A stretch of 64,000 nt of DNA, from positions 806,001 to 870,000 of the forward strand of contig JAIXMN010000012.1 in assembly GCA_025716815.1 (NCBI GenBank), written 5' to 3'. Source of the stretch: Dichotomocladium elegans. Its lineage: Eukaryota > Mucoromycota > Mucoromycetes > Mucorales > Lichtheimiaceae. The position numbers and the translations under genes were made by a program. Numbering within the stretch: position 1 is the stretch's first letter; each line of letters opens with the position of its first letter. Positions 10,680 through 23,125 of this stretch are shown piece by piece. The notes under the pieces were generated by a model. It was not told the origin of the DNA and ran no database searches. It saw only the letters and a program-made list of their open reading frames with translations.

Positions 10680-12446
10680 ATGTCTAATCAAGGATCTCCC
10701 GCCATCCTCCATCGATATCAGCACTATGATTCCTTATCATTTTCATCCTATGAGGATTCTTTTCTGCATCTTCTCCAGGAGATCACTCGACTCCAATGGG
10801 TTCAGGAATCCCTTCCGTCGCATAACAAATTCTATGAGGAGCTGCGCCAGAAAGAAACTAAAATCAAAAACGCTATGGAAAGACAATCGTGCGTATGTTT
10901 GACCCGTCCATTGCCCATGGAACATGATATTTAACATGAGCGAATAGTTCGACAAGAGATCGAGGTTGCAATGTCGCAGCGGACATGCAAATGCAAGAAA
11001 AACTCGAGCGTATTCAGGAACAGATCGTAGAGGCAGAAAGCATGGCAAGGCAGAGGAGAAAGAAGACAAAGCTTGCGATGGAGGATAGGGATTTGAGGCG
11101 AGCTTGCCTTCATGGCTATTAATAACGAGTAATTTTCCTTTAAATGCTTTTTAGCTGGATGACTTGATGACGCATAAAATACGGTTGGACGCAGTATGCG
11201 ATGACCTTCACACCTTATATAACGAGGTAAGTAAACGGATGATTGGAGTTTGTGTTTGAGCTCTGACTTTTGTTTCATTGGGGCCCCCGGGGGAAATCTA
11301 AAACAGGTCGTTCCTGCCATATCAGATAACCCCTTCTTCGCGAATGAGCAGACCTTGGAAAGAGAAGTGGCTCATCTTGCACATCTTATACCAAAGGTAT
11401 GTGATGGGAGAATATAGAATAGATGGAATGCCCTGCACTAAACCCCCTTTGCCAAAGATTGAAGTCGATATTCGCGAGTATAAACTCGCGCAAAAGGAAC
11501 TGCACCAAGCTCGAGAATGTCTGGACAAAGCAATCAATTTACTACCAGGTGCCTCAACGTTCCTAGATAGGAAGGCTCTCGAGAGCTGCGGAATTGGCAG
11601 CAGTCGGGATGCATTCCGGTCGCAGTCTATGGGGACAGTACTGGAAGCATCTTCTCCAACCACACATGGTATGATGGCCGGTGTTTGGCATAAGTCGAAC
11701 ATGGGATGGGATAATTCTGAAATGAGGATCGGATACTAGAGGTCGAAGAGCTATACAAGGAAGCGAGACGCCATCTGGTGACAGCATCGAAGGTTTGCAA
11801 GGAGGTATCTAAGCTCAAAGTATCGCTGATCGATCACGATATGCACTCAGGTTCGCATGAAAGTCTGCTGACGTCAATAGACAGCTTGGTTGTATCAGCT
11901 GTGCTTACAGTCTGCAGCACCTCCAAACTTGAGATTGAAAACTTCTTGCGTACTCGGATCAACCCACATTTTAGCCAGCTCCAAACACAGTTGACGGTTT
12001 CAAGATATCACTACGAGCAGAAATCAATTGAGTGGACCCTGCAGCAGATCACCATTCTAGAGTCTGTCCTTCGTGAAAACGGTGCGCTGAAGAACAACAG
12101 TCTCCAACATGAGATGGCAGTTCTACGGATGGGCTCTAATGCTGCCATAATGGCTATTGCATCTCAAGCAAGCAGCAGAGTCACTGTCGACGATGTTCTC
12201 GAAGTCAACTCCTCGGAGACCAATACCGACCGAATTGAACCTTTACCGGTATATTCCAAAGATGCCGAACAACCCATATCACCCACGACAGAGCAAGGAA
12301 CGGTTGCTTCATCACCAACATCCCCTGGATATAGTTCGAGTACTCACCGCGACACGGCCAGTAATAATAATTACTCTGAGCTTCCTGCATACTCAAATTC
12401 TTCAGAATATGATGAGCATGATCAGCCACCGGCATATAGCATCTGA
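10680..12446 (+). CDS. Coiled-coil protein with C-terminal PPxY-type motifs
   Basis: Exons read as 10680..10888, 10948..about 11097, 11155..11226, 11307..11396, 11458..11668 and 11740..12446. The last four joins are exact in phase. The protein starts 'MSNQGSPAILHRYQ', has long heptad-like segments ('MQMQEKLERIQEQIVEAE', 'QKELHQARECLDKAINLLPGAS', 'EELYKEARRHLVTASKV') and ends in a Ser/Pro-rich tail with 'LPVYSK', 'ELPAYS' and 'QPPAYSI', which resemble PPxY ligands of WW-domain E3 ligases. Two spots are irregular. Near 10975-10985 the coiled-coil text jumps one frame. The donor of exon 2 near 11097 has GC rather than GT and does not keep phase. Either my model is wrong there or the locus carries indels. 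Function unknown; an endosomal or ubiquitin-adaptor role is only a guess. Confidence 0.65.
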
Positions 12447-12858
12447 CACTACGCATGTGCGCTCACGTCATCAGCCGTATACGGTGTCCGCGAAGGTCAA
12501 CACACACCTCCATGATACCTTATTTTTATATTACAATACGTAGTAGGAAATATCCAAATAATAATGGCATTTACAGTGTATAGTAAGCATCGTAAAAGGT
12601 TGAGCATTGTAATACAACATTTCACAGCCCTTATAGCTCGAGTGCACTCGAGGAGTATCTGATTTATATCCCTTATCCATACTGGTGATACGTCTAAACA
12701 ATAGACAACTGCACGGAACACGTGAGAAGAGGCAAGCTTCTTCCGAAAAAACGAGGAAGTAAGTTTCATTATTAAGACTCTTCTACAGATTTGTACTTAT
12801 CACCGTGGAAATGTTTTGTTATTATTGCAGATAACTATATAAAGAAGATGAAATACAG
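12447..12858. other. Convergent 3' intergenic region
   Basis: This is the shared downstream region of the coiled-coil gene (plus) and the GH15 gene (minus). No gene is seen. AT-rich stretches could hold polyadenylation signals for both. Confidence 0.4.
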
Positions 12859-15234
12859 CTAGCGATGTCCGATGGCTCGGTCGAGGTTATAAGCGGCTGA
12901 ACATGAGATTATCAGCACAGTTAGTTATTCCATAGTGAGCTGCTCTTTGCATTCTAAGCACATACCGCTAATGAATGCCAAGTGGCTGAATGCCTGAGGT
13001 GTATTTCCCAGCAACTCGCCCGATCGAGCCACTTCTTCGGAGAAGAGTCCGACATGGTTGGCGTAAGACAACATTTCCTCGAACATGAGGACTGCCTTAT
13101 TAAGGTATTTTTTCTGGTACTGGCCAGCCCGAGCTAATGCCTCGACCAGCCAGAACGTGCACATCGTAAAGGCGCCCTCGTCCCCGCCAACGCCATCATC
13201 AGTGGTCAGAAAGTTGTATCTAAACACGAGATTGTTGGCAACGAGACCACCCTTTTCGGGTGGTAGCAGAATCCGCTCCACCGTGGACAAGAAACGTTCA
13301 TCGACGGGCGACGCAAAGAAGACCAGGGGCATGATCAAGCAGCTTGCATCCACAGCGTCCTGGCTCTCGATACTCTGCGTGTAGATCTGCAGCTGTGGAT
13401 TCCAACATTTTTCCTGGATCTCTTCATAGATCGTATCACGAACGGCTAACCAGCGGGTACGTTGTGGACATGGAAACATGCGCTTGTCCGCCAGGCGAAG
13501 ACCTCGATCGATAGCCACCCAGCACATAACACGCGAGTAGGTGAAATGTTGTTTCCGTCCACGCACTTCCCTTTTTTTTTTAAAAAAAAAAGCATCTGTT
13601 TAGCCAGACTTCTTCATCCTACCTTCATTATAGATAAAAAGCTCACCAAATAGACATGTCAGGTTGATCATAGTTCGCACAAACATAATCTACCAGTTTC
13701 TGGACAGCCTTCCACATTGTGTATGAAACTGGTGCACCGTACTTATTGTACAAGTAGATACCGTCAAGCAGCTCACCGTAGATATCGAGTTGCAGGTGAT
13801 CAAATGCCCCATTGCCGACACGCACTGGGCGCGACTCGCGATATCCCTCCAGATGATTCAATTCAGCCTCGTCAAGGTACTTGTCGCCATGGATACTATA
13901 CATGATATTGAGCGACCCATCTGGATTCTATGTAAAAATTTGCATGTCAATTTCCCTCTGGAAGACGATCTCGCGAGATATCTAGAATTTACCAAGTCAT
14001 TACACCTCTCTTCAATAAAGCGCATGTATTTTGCAGCCTCCTCGGTGAAACCCAGTCGAAGGAATGCGTAGATGGTGAATGATGCGTCTCGAATCCACAG
14101 ATATCGATAATCCCAGTTGCGGGAACCGCCAATCGCTAAAGCATAATCTTTGAAATTAGAAAGAAACGATCTAATACCCACTAGAAGACGATGACATCAT
14201 TACATTCTGGTATCCCGAATGTCGGAGCAGCAACTACGGCACCCGTCTAAGAAATATGAATTAAACAGAAAAATCATGCAAAAGGAAAAAGAAATAAAAG
14301 GGTAACATACAGGTTCATACGTCAGCAGCTTGAGTGTTAATGCGCTCCGGAGCACATTCTCGCGCCATCGGCCATTGTAGTTCGTCTGATTGATCCAACC
14401 CTGCCAGTAGGTCCATGTTTGCTGAAAGAGTGCATTCATAAGGCTTGGGGTCAAGACGGGATCGATATTCGGCAGATCGTTATCCCCTGGCACCTGGCGC
14501 ATGATAAATGTCACTTCATCGTTTTCCAACATAGTAAAATCAGCAAAAACGCCTCTGCCGTCCTTCTTCAGCTTGAGATCTGGCTTTCGCTCGTGGCTCT
14601 CGTACTTGTAGAGATATCGAAGGTCCATCGTAAGGTTCTTAGACGCAAATTCAACCCGTTCATTGCACACAGTATGCGGCACATTATTCTCTGGATACTC
14701 TGACTGGTACTGAGGATGAATAAATGACTTGTAAGGAATAAAGGTAGTCGTATGGGGGTCAAGCGCATAGTTGAAGGCCGGATAACATTCCATCCGGACA
14801 GGTACAACGCCACGTACAACGCGTGCAATGCGTATAATCCATGGCAGAAATGGCTTGGTAGACTGGCGTTGGTCCTGGCGGGGGATGTGCATGTAGTCTG
14901 TGATCTCCAACACTCCCTCCTCAGACATGAAACGGGTCACCAGAATATTGCTCTTTGGAAGATACTGTTGCTTATTAGACGTGTGTCGATGCGGCGTAAT
15001 GCTAAAGTGGCCACCCTTATGCTTGTCAAGCATGCGACAAAAGATGCTTGGGCTGTCAAAGAGCGGGTAGCAGCAAAAGTCCATGCCACCGTCAGTGCCA
15101 ACCATGGCCACAGTTCGCAGGTTACCGACAATACCATAGTTCTCGATGGGAAGATAACCCCGTGTCCGCATATTGCAGCGTGTGTCTTCAATAATAGGTG
15201 GTGCCTGACCAAACGTTGCTGACATGATATGCAA
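12859..15234 (-). CDS. GH15-family glucoamylase/trehalase-like glycosidase
   Basis: Six exons with exact phases: 14311..15234, 14204..14246, 13993..14135, 13647..13927, 12966..13570 and 12859..12896, giving about 677 residues. The N-terminal beta domain begins '[29 protein letters not shown]'. The (alpha/alpha)6 catalytic domain shows '[28 protein letters not shown]', '[14 protein letters not shown]', '[11 protein letters not shown]', and the late '[23 protein letters not shown]' block with conserved Glu residues. The tail '[13 protein letters not shown]' fits the family end. There is no signal peptide, so it is probably intracellular, acting on alpha-glucosidic sugars such as glycogen- or trehalose-type substrates; the substrate cannot be told from sequence. 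The start could also be the Met at 15225. Intron 4 ends in an unusual T-run/A-run before its AG. Confidence 0.93.
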
Positions 15235-16024
15235 AGGAACTGGAAGAAATGCGAAAAATAAAAAAAAGAAGAGTCTTGGATTAATAGATATCGGTCACGC
15301 TTTCAATTTAACCGGCCATTGGCTGAGTCAGACATGTGTACATTCTGTCATCGCCACTGGGCCGAAGCACTCCCGAAATTATATACAGGACGAGGCTGAG
15401 ATGTCATATGATTTGACCTCATTCAAAAACCGTTCGCGTTCTGTGCATGAGACTCGCATAACCCGATATCGTAAGGGCAACTTTAGAACTAAATTTCGGT
15501 CGGAGAGAGAGACAAAACGCGCAGGGCAAGGAGGTTCCAAATCGTTCTAGCTAAAGAAAGGGTAAATCAAATCGGATATATTGAGATGTCATCTCTCAGG
15601 CGATCAAAGAAATGACTCTTGTATATGTAATATGGATATAGACTTCCTATAGATCACTTCGATTTATTTGGGGGGCGTTGTACCTATAGGTGAACTTACA
15701 CGAACGGGATTGATATGTCGGATGAATAGGACTCGGCTAAGCGGCCCTGTATGACTGTCTAAGTCTCCACGACTCGAGCTCTATTGTTACAGGTGATTTG
15801 TTCTCATGGATCCTTTTGTGGTTACTGTGTGCGAAGCCAAAAGTGATGGATGGTATTCGCATTTCTTTGATAAGAAACCAGGGGCAAAGCAGTCATTTCG
15901 CTTGAAAGCAGGCTACAGCTACCGTGACTGTTTGATTTCACGCGAGCATTGGTGCCGTGAAGAGGTTTCATACAGTCATTTTTTCTTTATACGTTCGTTC
16001 ATCAAATAGCTAGATCCGAACCTA
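15235..16024. other. Divergent promoter region of the GH15 and U1A-like genes
   Basis: The two genes diverge across about 790 bp. A short open frame at 15806..16009 (67 codons) has no recognisable features and probably lies in the U1A-like promoter or leader. No RNA gene seen. Confidence 0.45.
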
Positions 16025-17314
16025 ATGTCACAACAACCTTTGCCTCCACCTGGTCCTGGTCAAACACCTCCACCTCCGATGCCACCAGCACAGTCTGGGC
16101 TCCCCCCTCGCCCTCCATTTCCTCCAGCACCCGGAGGTATGCCTCCCCCTCCTCCTCCAGGCGTGGCTGGAGGGATTCCGCCACCAGGTCAACCGCCATT
16201 TCCCATCCCACCACCTGGTGCTCATGGCATTCCGCCGGGTATGCCACCGCCGCTACCAGGCGTTGCTCCTGTCGTTCCGCAGCCTCCCCCGCTCATTGGC
16301 GGCATTCCAGTCTCGAAACGCACGCTCAACACTGTACCCAACCGGACTGTATACGCCAGCAATCTCAATGAGAAGGTTAAAATACCCGGTAAGATCATGT
16401 CTGGATTCATCCAATTCTCTGAGGACACACAATAAGGACAAGTCATCTAAATCATCGGCCCATTCTTGTTTTTTTTAAAAAAAAAAGTCTTGAAGAATAC
16501 ACTACGAAATATGTTCCGTCAGTTTGGCGAGGTGATAGATATTGTCGCATACAGTAACATTCGTATGCGTGGACAGGCATTTATTGCATACGAAGACGAA
16601 GAAAGTGCTACCAAAGCCATCAAGGAACTGCAACACTTTGTACTGTACGGGAAGCCAATGGTAACGGATAGATAACAACAGCGGAAGAGTTTTCTTTTTC
16701 TGGTACATGGCTTTTAAGTCATGTTCATATGCACGCGTGTGTATTATTTAGGTTGTCCAATATGCGAAGGTGAAATCAGATGTCCATGCAAAGAAAGATG
16801 GCGATTTTGAAGAACACCATACGGAAAGATTGAAGCGGAAGGGTATGAAAGAGAAGGCGATACCTTATTTCGTATATCGCTAATAGCATTATCTTCATCA
16901 ATTAGAGGCCCGTGCCTTGCTTCCTCTTCCAGGAGCAAACAAGACATCTTCCAGAATGCCTCGTGGTAAACAGAAGAAAGAAAGTGCGAGGTTGAAGGAC
17001 ACGGACGACTCATTCGTATTTTTTTCTTGTTAGGTCCTAGCCTTGCTCCGAGTCAGCAAATTCCAGACGAGTATCTCCCACCAAACAATATTCTCTTCTT
17101 GCAGAACTTACCTGAAGATATCACACAACAGCAGATTGTCGAGCTTTTCCAGAGATACCCTGGTTTCAAGGAAGCTCGTATGATCCCTACGAAAAAGACT
17201 ATCGCATTCGTCGAGTACGAAAACGAGATGCAGTCTTCCATTGCGAAGACCGAGCTTTCTGGTTTCGCAATTGTTCCCGACCATCCTATCAAGGTGACGT
17301 TTGCTAGGAAGTAA
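16025..17314 (+). CDS. U1A/U2B''-type spliceosomal RNA-binding protein
   Basis: Five exons, all in phase: 16025..16388, 16488..16660, 16752..16842, 16906..16965 and 17034..17314, giving 322 residues. RRM1 (about 107-185) carries RNP2 'TVYASNLNEKVK' and RNP1 'RGQAFIAYEDEESA', the signature of the U1A/U2B''/SNF family that binds U1 hairpin II or U2 hairpin IV RNA. A basic linker follows. RRM2 (about 248-322) has 'NILFLQNLPEDIT' and 'KTIAFVEYEN'. Unusually, about 95 residues of Pro/Gly-rich sequence ('PPPPPPG', 'GIPPG' repeats) precede RRM1, whereas the human and fly proteins start almost at RRM1. A poly-A signal, AATAAAG, lies near 17431. The family is certain; U1A versus U2B'' is not decided. 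Confidence 0.95.
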
Positions 17315-18353
17315 TGTATGCAGTTCTTTCGTTCGTTCTCCCTTTCTTTCCGCGAACATTGCACTCCCGTTCAATGTATCATATTGCTTTTTTAATATTC
17401 TGGAGAGAAAGAGGATAAGCAAACGTGATCAATAAAGAGATAAAAGCCTTTTTTTTTGCTACTCATGATACATCAGGTTTGTAAAGACGGGCTGGCATGA
17501 ATTATGATACAGCTTCTGCACAAGGAGGGCACATTGCCAGAGCGAGTAAATAACAATACATTAGTACTTATCCATCAACGGGCATCCTGTATTTTTTGTA
17601 CCTTGTACGTACATTAGGTGTCAATCTCTTGGATGGGATAATTATTGACAGTGATATCAATGGAAGCAAACTATACACACGGAATCGATAAACGCGGATG
17701 AGGTCCCTTCTAAACCATAGTAACACTCTTCTACTTGTTTTGCTGGTACCTTTTTCTTCTATGACCTTAATCCGCGATACTCCTATATCTGACATGCACA
17801 AAGTGGAATTGGTTGACTTTGGATTGGCAAACTTAATATATTTGTATAAGTAACAGATATCAGAAATGCTTCAAAGCGTATATGAATATTTATGAGGTTT
17901 ATTGCTATGGTTTTGGATTAATATCAAGATGTCGGTCTAATCATTGAGATATCTCGATTTTCCTCCATAGTATAAAGCAAGTTAGTCATGTTAAATAGAG
18001 GACATCCTTTGTAGCGCATTTTTCTCCGAGTCGTCTTAGTTCCACTCGTTGTCCTTCACAGACTCGCGGTTTTGTAAAAAGAAATTGCACTGGCGTAGTG
18101 CCAACAGTTGCTAACGTGTGTCGTAGCATCCTTCTTTTGCAATCGCTTAGTTAATAGACAAGAGTATAAAAAGAGGACCAGCATTATCTTTTAGACGATA
18201 TCTTGTAGCTTCTCTACTCTAGTGCTGCCTATGCAGCTTTCTTACGTCGGGACTCCCCGCTCGTGTGATATCCAAAAAAGACGTTAATGGAAAACGATTT
18301 TCATTGGTCGATTTTAATCTCCGCCTAAGAAAAATTGGAAAAAGTGAAGCAGT
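17315..18353. other. Intergenic, AT-rich
   Basis: This is the downstream region of the U1A-like gene, with AATAAAG near 17431, followed by AT-rich sequence with no recognisable gene up to the tRNA. Confidence 0.45.
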
Positions 18354-18436
18354 TCCAAGTGAGGGGTTTGAACCCTCGCCCTCTTTCGAGGATCAGATCT
18401 TAAGTCTGACACCTTAGACCACTCGGTCAACTTGGA
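18354..18436 (-). tRNA. tRNA-Leu (anticodon UAA)
   Basis: On the minus strand an 83-nt cloverleaf folds cleanly. The acceptor stem is TCCAAGT with ACTTGGA, and the anticodon stem is TCAGA with TCTGA around the loop CTTAAGA, giving anticodon TAA. A long class II variable arm (CCTC-GAAA-GAGG) fits leucine, and the T arm is GAGGG-TTCAAAC-CCCTC. No intron is needed. The only tRNA found in the window. Confidence 0.95.
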
Positions 18437-18688
18437 AACTTCATGAGGTCGCACCTTCAATAGTATATTTATCGGTTTTATTTCCAGTTTTGGCAATGGC
18501 TCTTGCTTGACTTGCCTTTGCCTTTTGTACATCCAGCAGCGTTTACTGACCCTTCCCGCTTCCCGAAATTGGGGATGAGCAGAACACAGATCACCTTCAA
18601 AGTAAGCCATCAATGAACCATTATAGCATTGCATTTCTGGAAATGCATTATCATTTGAAAACCATACAAAAGAATTTACACAGAGAAC

Positions 18689-19162
18689 ATGGCTGCAATT
18701 GCCAGTTACTTTCAAGATAACTCAATGTTGAGCAGATTTAAACAAAAGAATCCAAGTAATAATGTTAAACCATTAGAGCACTACTGCCTGCATGCTAGGG
18801 CCAGATCATGTTGGCATTTACGATTGCCGCGCCAAATCTTTATGGTGGATTGTTCCCTGACAATTGCCAGTGAGGAAAATGACGTCTCCAAAAGAGAACA
18901 ATCTCCTGGGGACACGTTTGACAATCCTGATTCTATTCATGTCGACCTTTTACCTACAACAGACAACAGCTGTTATGAGCTTGAGAGGGGTTTCGATGGT
19001 GATGAAGGTATTAGCTTACAGAGTTGGCAGATGCGAGGGTGTTTGTTCAACTTTTTTCCTGTCATAATCAGCAAGCATATGGACCCGTTTTTTGCTTTGC
19101 TATTTTCGGGCAAGATAGTCGCTCCAGAGCAGGCTTCCTGTTATCCTCAGATACAGGCTTAA
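18689..19162 (+). CDS. Open frame of unknown status
   Basis: A 157-codon uninterrupted frame with mixed composition and no domain, signal peptide or coiled coil that I recognise. It is isolated between a tRNA and transposon debris, with no visible introns. Length alone is weak evidence, so this is probably a chance frame or a decayed gene. Confidence 0.15.
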   Translation: MAAIASYFQDNSMLSRFKQKNPSNNVKPLEHYCLHARARSCWHLRLPRQIFMVDCSLTIASEENDVSKREQSPGDTFDNPDSIHVDLLPTTDNSCYELERGFDGDEGISLQSWQMRGCLFNFFPVIISKHMDPFFALLFSGKIVAPEQASCYPQIQA

Positions 19163-19894
19163 GTACTACATAGTGGTAATCACTATCGCAATATATTATA
19201 AAGAAGTTGGGTTCCACTCAGAAGCACGGAGGACAAGAGGTGAATCAGATAGATTGCATATAACAAGAGGCAAAATAACTGACTGATTTTATCATTGGTA
19301 GTATGATGGATGTCTATACTGAATTCTGGATCGGGAGGAGCGATGATTTTGTCTCTGATCAGACAAGAAAAAGTGTGTATGTAGGAAAGAAATGGGTACG
19401 ATGTTCGACGTGTATTGGAATCGCGGCGTCGATCGTTGTCACGAGATGTGGTGGGATAGGTAAGGTCCTATGTTGATCATGGAACTGTCCAACGTAATGA
19501 ATCAACAAGCGCCGACTGCTTCAGTACGTCGGAACTAAACTAAGGCATCGCATCTTGGAACCGAACCGAAGAACTGAACTAGGATTGTGACAAAACAAAA
19601 GCTATTCTCGATTACGGGCCGCAACCATTGTCATTTTCTCGTTCATTAATCAGCCATGTCTAGCACCCTTGAGGATATGCGGTGTTGTCACGATAAACCA
19701 ATTTTGGATCGCTTCGCCGGTGCTCATGCGGAGCCTTACCTTTAAGAATTTCTGATTCAGATTAATAAGGGACAATGACAATACAGTATTACGCAATGGC
19801 CTGTTACTGCAGCTATCCTTTTGGACACCTCTCACCTCATCCTTGTATGCAAACTATGGCGGATGGTATTAGATCCAGTACAGCTCGATCGTTG
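19163..19894. other. Non-coding stretch
   Basis: Nothing recognisable: no conserved frame, repeat or RNA gene. Confidence 0.4.
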
Positions 19895-20165
19895 TTGGAT
19901 CAGTTCACGTGCGCGAATCACTAGTAAGGCACTTACCGCTCTTGAACCCCGCTTCTTTCATCAGAATATCTACATCCTTACGCTTGGAGATCTGTCTATC
20001 AATGCGTCCAGAAGTACCGTTGCAAGATAGACTACACACGTATTTCTCTGTGGAGACAAATAGACTGGAGAGAGAGTGTGTGGCTTTTCATCAATGCCAT
20101 AGTCTATAGGTTCAGGACAGTCATGCCTCATAAGCCTCATAAGCAACATGGCCCCGTCCATACTC
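19895..20165 (-). mobile_element. Mariner/IS630-type transposon, small fragment
   Basis: The minus strand matches the N-terminal part of the other copies. The 'KRKDVDILMKEAGFKSG' text (compare 'KRKDTDIRMKEAG' at 49.2 kb) is preceded by a degraded version of the 'DGQGHVID...PMDY..DEEM' segment. Frames are broken throughout and no catalytic blocks remain. Confidence 0.7.
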
Positions 20166-21607
20166 GTACACGAATTCGGCTGCTCACTTAGAATGATGAA
20201 TATATATGGAAGGAAAGAGATCTTGACATTAAGAAGCTAACATATATTTATAGAGGTACGTTTGCTGAGCTTTCTGTGCAGTATCTTTTCCAGCATATAT
20301 GCTACATTTGCAATGACATCGTGCGCAAATATTTCTTGACAAATTCGAAATTTGCAATCAGATGGGATGCGACTTTGGTATGTCGAATCCTTTTATCATG
20401 GTCAACAGATTGCCGCACAGTGAGCTACAAATAGACTGACTTCTCATTCTGTACTGAGGAAATTGCACGCTCATAAGCCGCAATATCCCAACATGCCACA
20501 ATTTTCTTCGCCTCTGCGGATTTATACGCATAATCTTCATGATAGTCTTGCCCTCCTCTTGACATCTATGGAAAATTGTAGGTAATGTGTTTGGTAATCG
20601 GTGTTTCCTGGGGCTATTAAAAGGATACTGTGATCTCCGCCGTAGAGTGATAATTGCAATAGAAACCCCCTAGGGGTAGCGACACGGATAGGCGGGACCT
20701 TCACTATTAAAAAGCATAGGAAGACGATCCCAACTTTGTGGTATTCGATGGTGGTGGTGTATGAAAGAGCGCACTCAGCATATTGTCGACAGTAGTGGGC
20801 CCAAGCAATTTACGCTGACGGAGAGCTAGCGGCGAAAACGCTTCCTATAACCTTCACCATTTTTTGAAATTGTCACCCTTGCCTACATTGAGACTGCAAG
20901 AATGCCTTGATCTTTTTGACCATCCGAATTCATCGGATAGTCTGATCTATGGTAGATAAGATACATATGCTTTGTGCTGCAAAGTAGGAGGACATACAGT
21001 ATGCAAGATCGACCTTATTAGACAATGTGCGGGCGGGCGCCCTGCCAATAGCATCGCAGCTGCGCTAATGCTCCGATGATCAAAAGTGCGCTTGCTACTA
21101 TGATACTGACTACTTCCATTATCGTTGATTTCATTGTCCAGCGCAACTATGCTATGTGATCCAGCAGAAAGCTTTAGCGAATCAAAAATATGGCAGTGGC
21201 CTCTAATACAGGCGGTAATATTAATGTACCTAAAGCCGAGACCAAACCACAACGCATTTGGTGTCTACAGCTGAACTGCTCCTTTTAATCATTCACGTTA
21301 CCTTGTATATCGTTCCCTTGTCTTTACCTATTCGCACAATGAACCAATATATCGGTAGCAGCGCAACGTGGCAGGCTGTAGCGACTATGTTTAAACTTGC
21401 TTTCATGAGCGATGTGTCTTTGTAATTTATTACAAATGACTCCTACCTCAGTTCCGGAGAATCAGATAATGCATGCGCCACCGGTGGTGCGAGGATTTCA
21501 ATGACAGATTCCATCCCTTTTAAAAAGCTTCAAAAACGGTCTTTTCTCTGTTCACTTCGTTTCTCTTCTAGATACAAACACTCTTCGCCGTTGCTAATCA
21601 AATTGCC
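20166..21607. other. Intergenic region upstream of ribonucleotide reductase
   Basis: No gene recognised. The last 100 bp contain a TTTTAAAAAGC box near 21519 and a CT-rich leader before the start codon, fitting a fungal promoter. Confidence 0.4.
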
Positions 21608-22824
21608 ATGAACCCTGTCACTGCGAATACCGCCATCACCAAACACTCCAAGTTCAATGAAGAGGAGGAGATCCTTAAGGAAAACCCTGGCCGTTTCTGT
21701 CTTTTCCCTCTCAAGTATCACGAGGTAAGACTGCCGATGCGCACTGATCTCTCAAGGACGATGGTTTCTGAGCAGATTTCTAAAATTGTCACATGTAGAT
21801 TTGGCAATTCTACAAGAAAGCTGAGGCTTCATTTTGGACTGCGGAAGAGATTGATCTCTCCAAAGACCAAAATGACTGGGAAAACCGCCTGACCAAGGAC
21901 GAGCGCTACTTTATCTCCCATGTGCTTGCCTTTTTCGCTAGCTCAGACGGCATCGTCAATGAGAATCTCGTCCAGCGCTTTTGCAATGAAGTCCAGATCG
22001 CTGAAGCAAAGTGCTTCTATGGTTTCCAAATTATGATTGAAAATATCCATTCAGAGACTTACAGTCTCCTGATCGATACCTATATCAAGGATAATCAAGA
22101 GAAAGCCAAGCTTTTCGGCGCGATTGAAACGAGTATGTTCATTCATCCTTGTCTCTTTTTTTTTTTTTTTTTGTCGCGAACGCGCAACGCGATACACGAC
22201 ATGAAAAAAGGGAAATCGGTTACGTGATTTTAACTCCGATTTATTTCATTAGTTCCATGCATCAAGAAGAAGGCCGATTGGGCATTTAAATGGATCTCCT
22301 CCAGCGACTCCTTTGCTGAGCGCCTCGTTGCATTTGCAGCAGTCGAGGGCATCTTCTTCTCCGGATCGTTTGCCTCCATCTTCTGGCTCAAGAAACGTGG
22401 TCTGATGCCAGGCTTGACGTTCAGCAACGAATTGATCTCCAGGGACGAAGGTCTCCATACTGACTTTGCCTGCCTTTTGTTCTCACACCTACGCAACCAA
22501 CCTTCCCATGATCGCATCCGGAACATCATCACAGAAGCCGTGACTATTGAGCAGGAGTTCCTGACGGATGCTCTTCCAGTCTCCTTGATTGGCATGAACG
22601 CAACCCTCATGTGCCAATACATCGAGTTCGTTGCTGACCGTCTCCTGGTTGCTCTAGGCCTAGATAAGCACTATAAGTCAACCAATCCTTTCGATTTCAT
22701 GGATATGATTTCCCTTCAGGGCAAGACCAACTTCTTTGAAAAGCGAGTGTCCGATTATCAGCGCGCTGGCGTAATGAATAAGACCCCCGTCGAGAAGGAG
22801 TTCACGCTTGATGCCGATTTTTAA
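21608..22824 (+). CDS. RNR2: Ribonucleoside-diphosphate reductase small subunit (class Ia R2)
   Basis: Exons 21608..21724, 21799..22132 and 22253..22824 join in phase to 340 residues. This is the radical-bearing subunit that, with the large subunit, reduces ribonucleotides to deoxyribonucleotides for DNA synthesis. Diiron ligands are visible: Asp58 in '[11 protein letters not shown]', Glu120 and His123 in '[11 protein letters not shown]' and, after the second intron, the 'AVEGIFFSG' and '[10 protein letters not shown]' Glu/His blocks. Tyr127 of 'SETYSLL' is the radical tyrosine position. The C-terminus 'FTLDADF' is the usual peptide that docks on the large subunit. The N-terminal tail is shorter than in yeast or mouse. 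All key residues are intact, so it is functional by sequence. Confidence 0.97.
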
Positions 22825-23125
22825 ACCGCTCATCCTCCCAGACATATTCGCATCCTCCCCCGCCTTTTCTTCCTGACCTCTTTTTATTCGTCCTACTTCG
22901 CATCTTAACCTATACACATTCTATGCACGTTTTACTTAACTTGAGCTTTTACCCCCGCCCTTTTTTTATCTGTACTCCATGAAGTAAAAAATAAAAAAAA
23001 ACGGTTGTTGTTATTTCCGCGGAAAATCTAAAATCAGCTCTCGAAATCGAGCATTTCTTTAAATGGCCGGAGAGGAGGGGGCCATGGAGTTGATTGAACC
23101 AGCAGGTCTCTTTCAAGCTTAAAAT
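22825..23125. other. Short intergenic region
   Basis: About 300 bp between the reductase and the Mpv17-type gene. The A-rich AATAAAAAAA at about 22990 is the likely poly-A signal of the reductase transcript. Confidence 0.5.
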
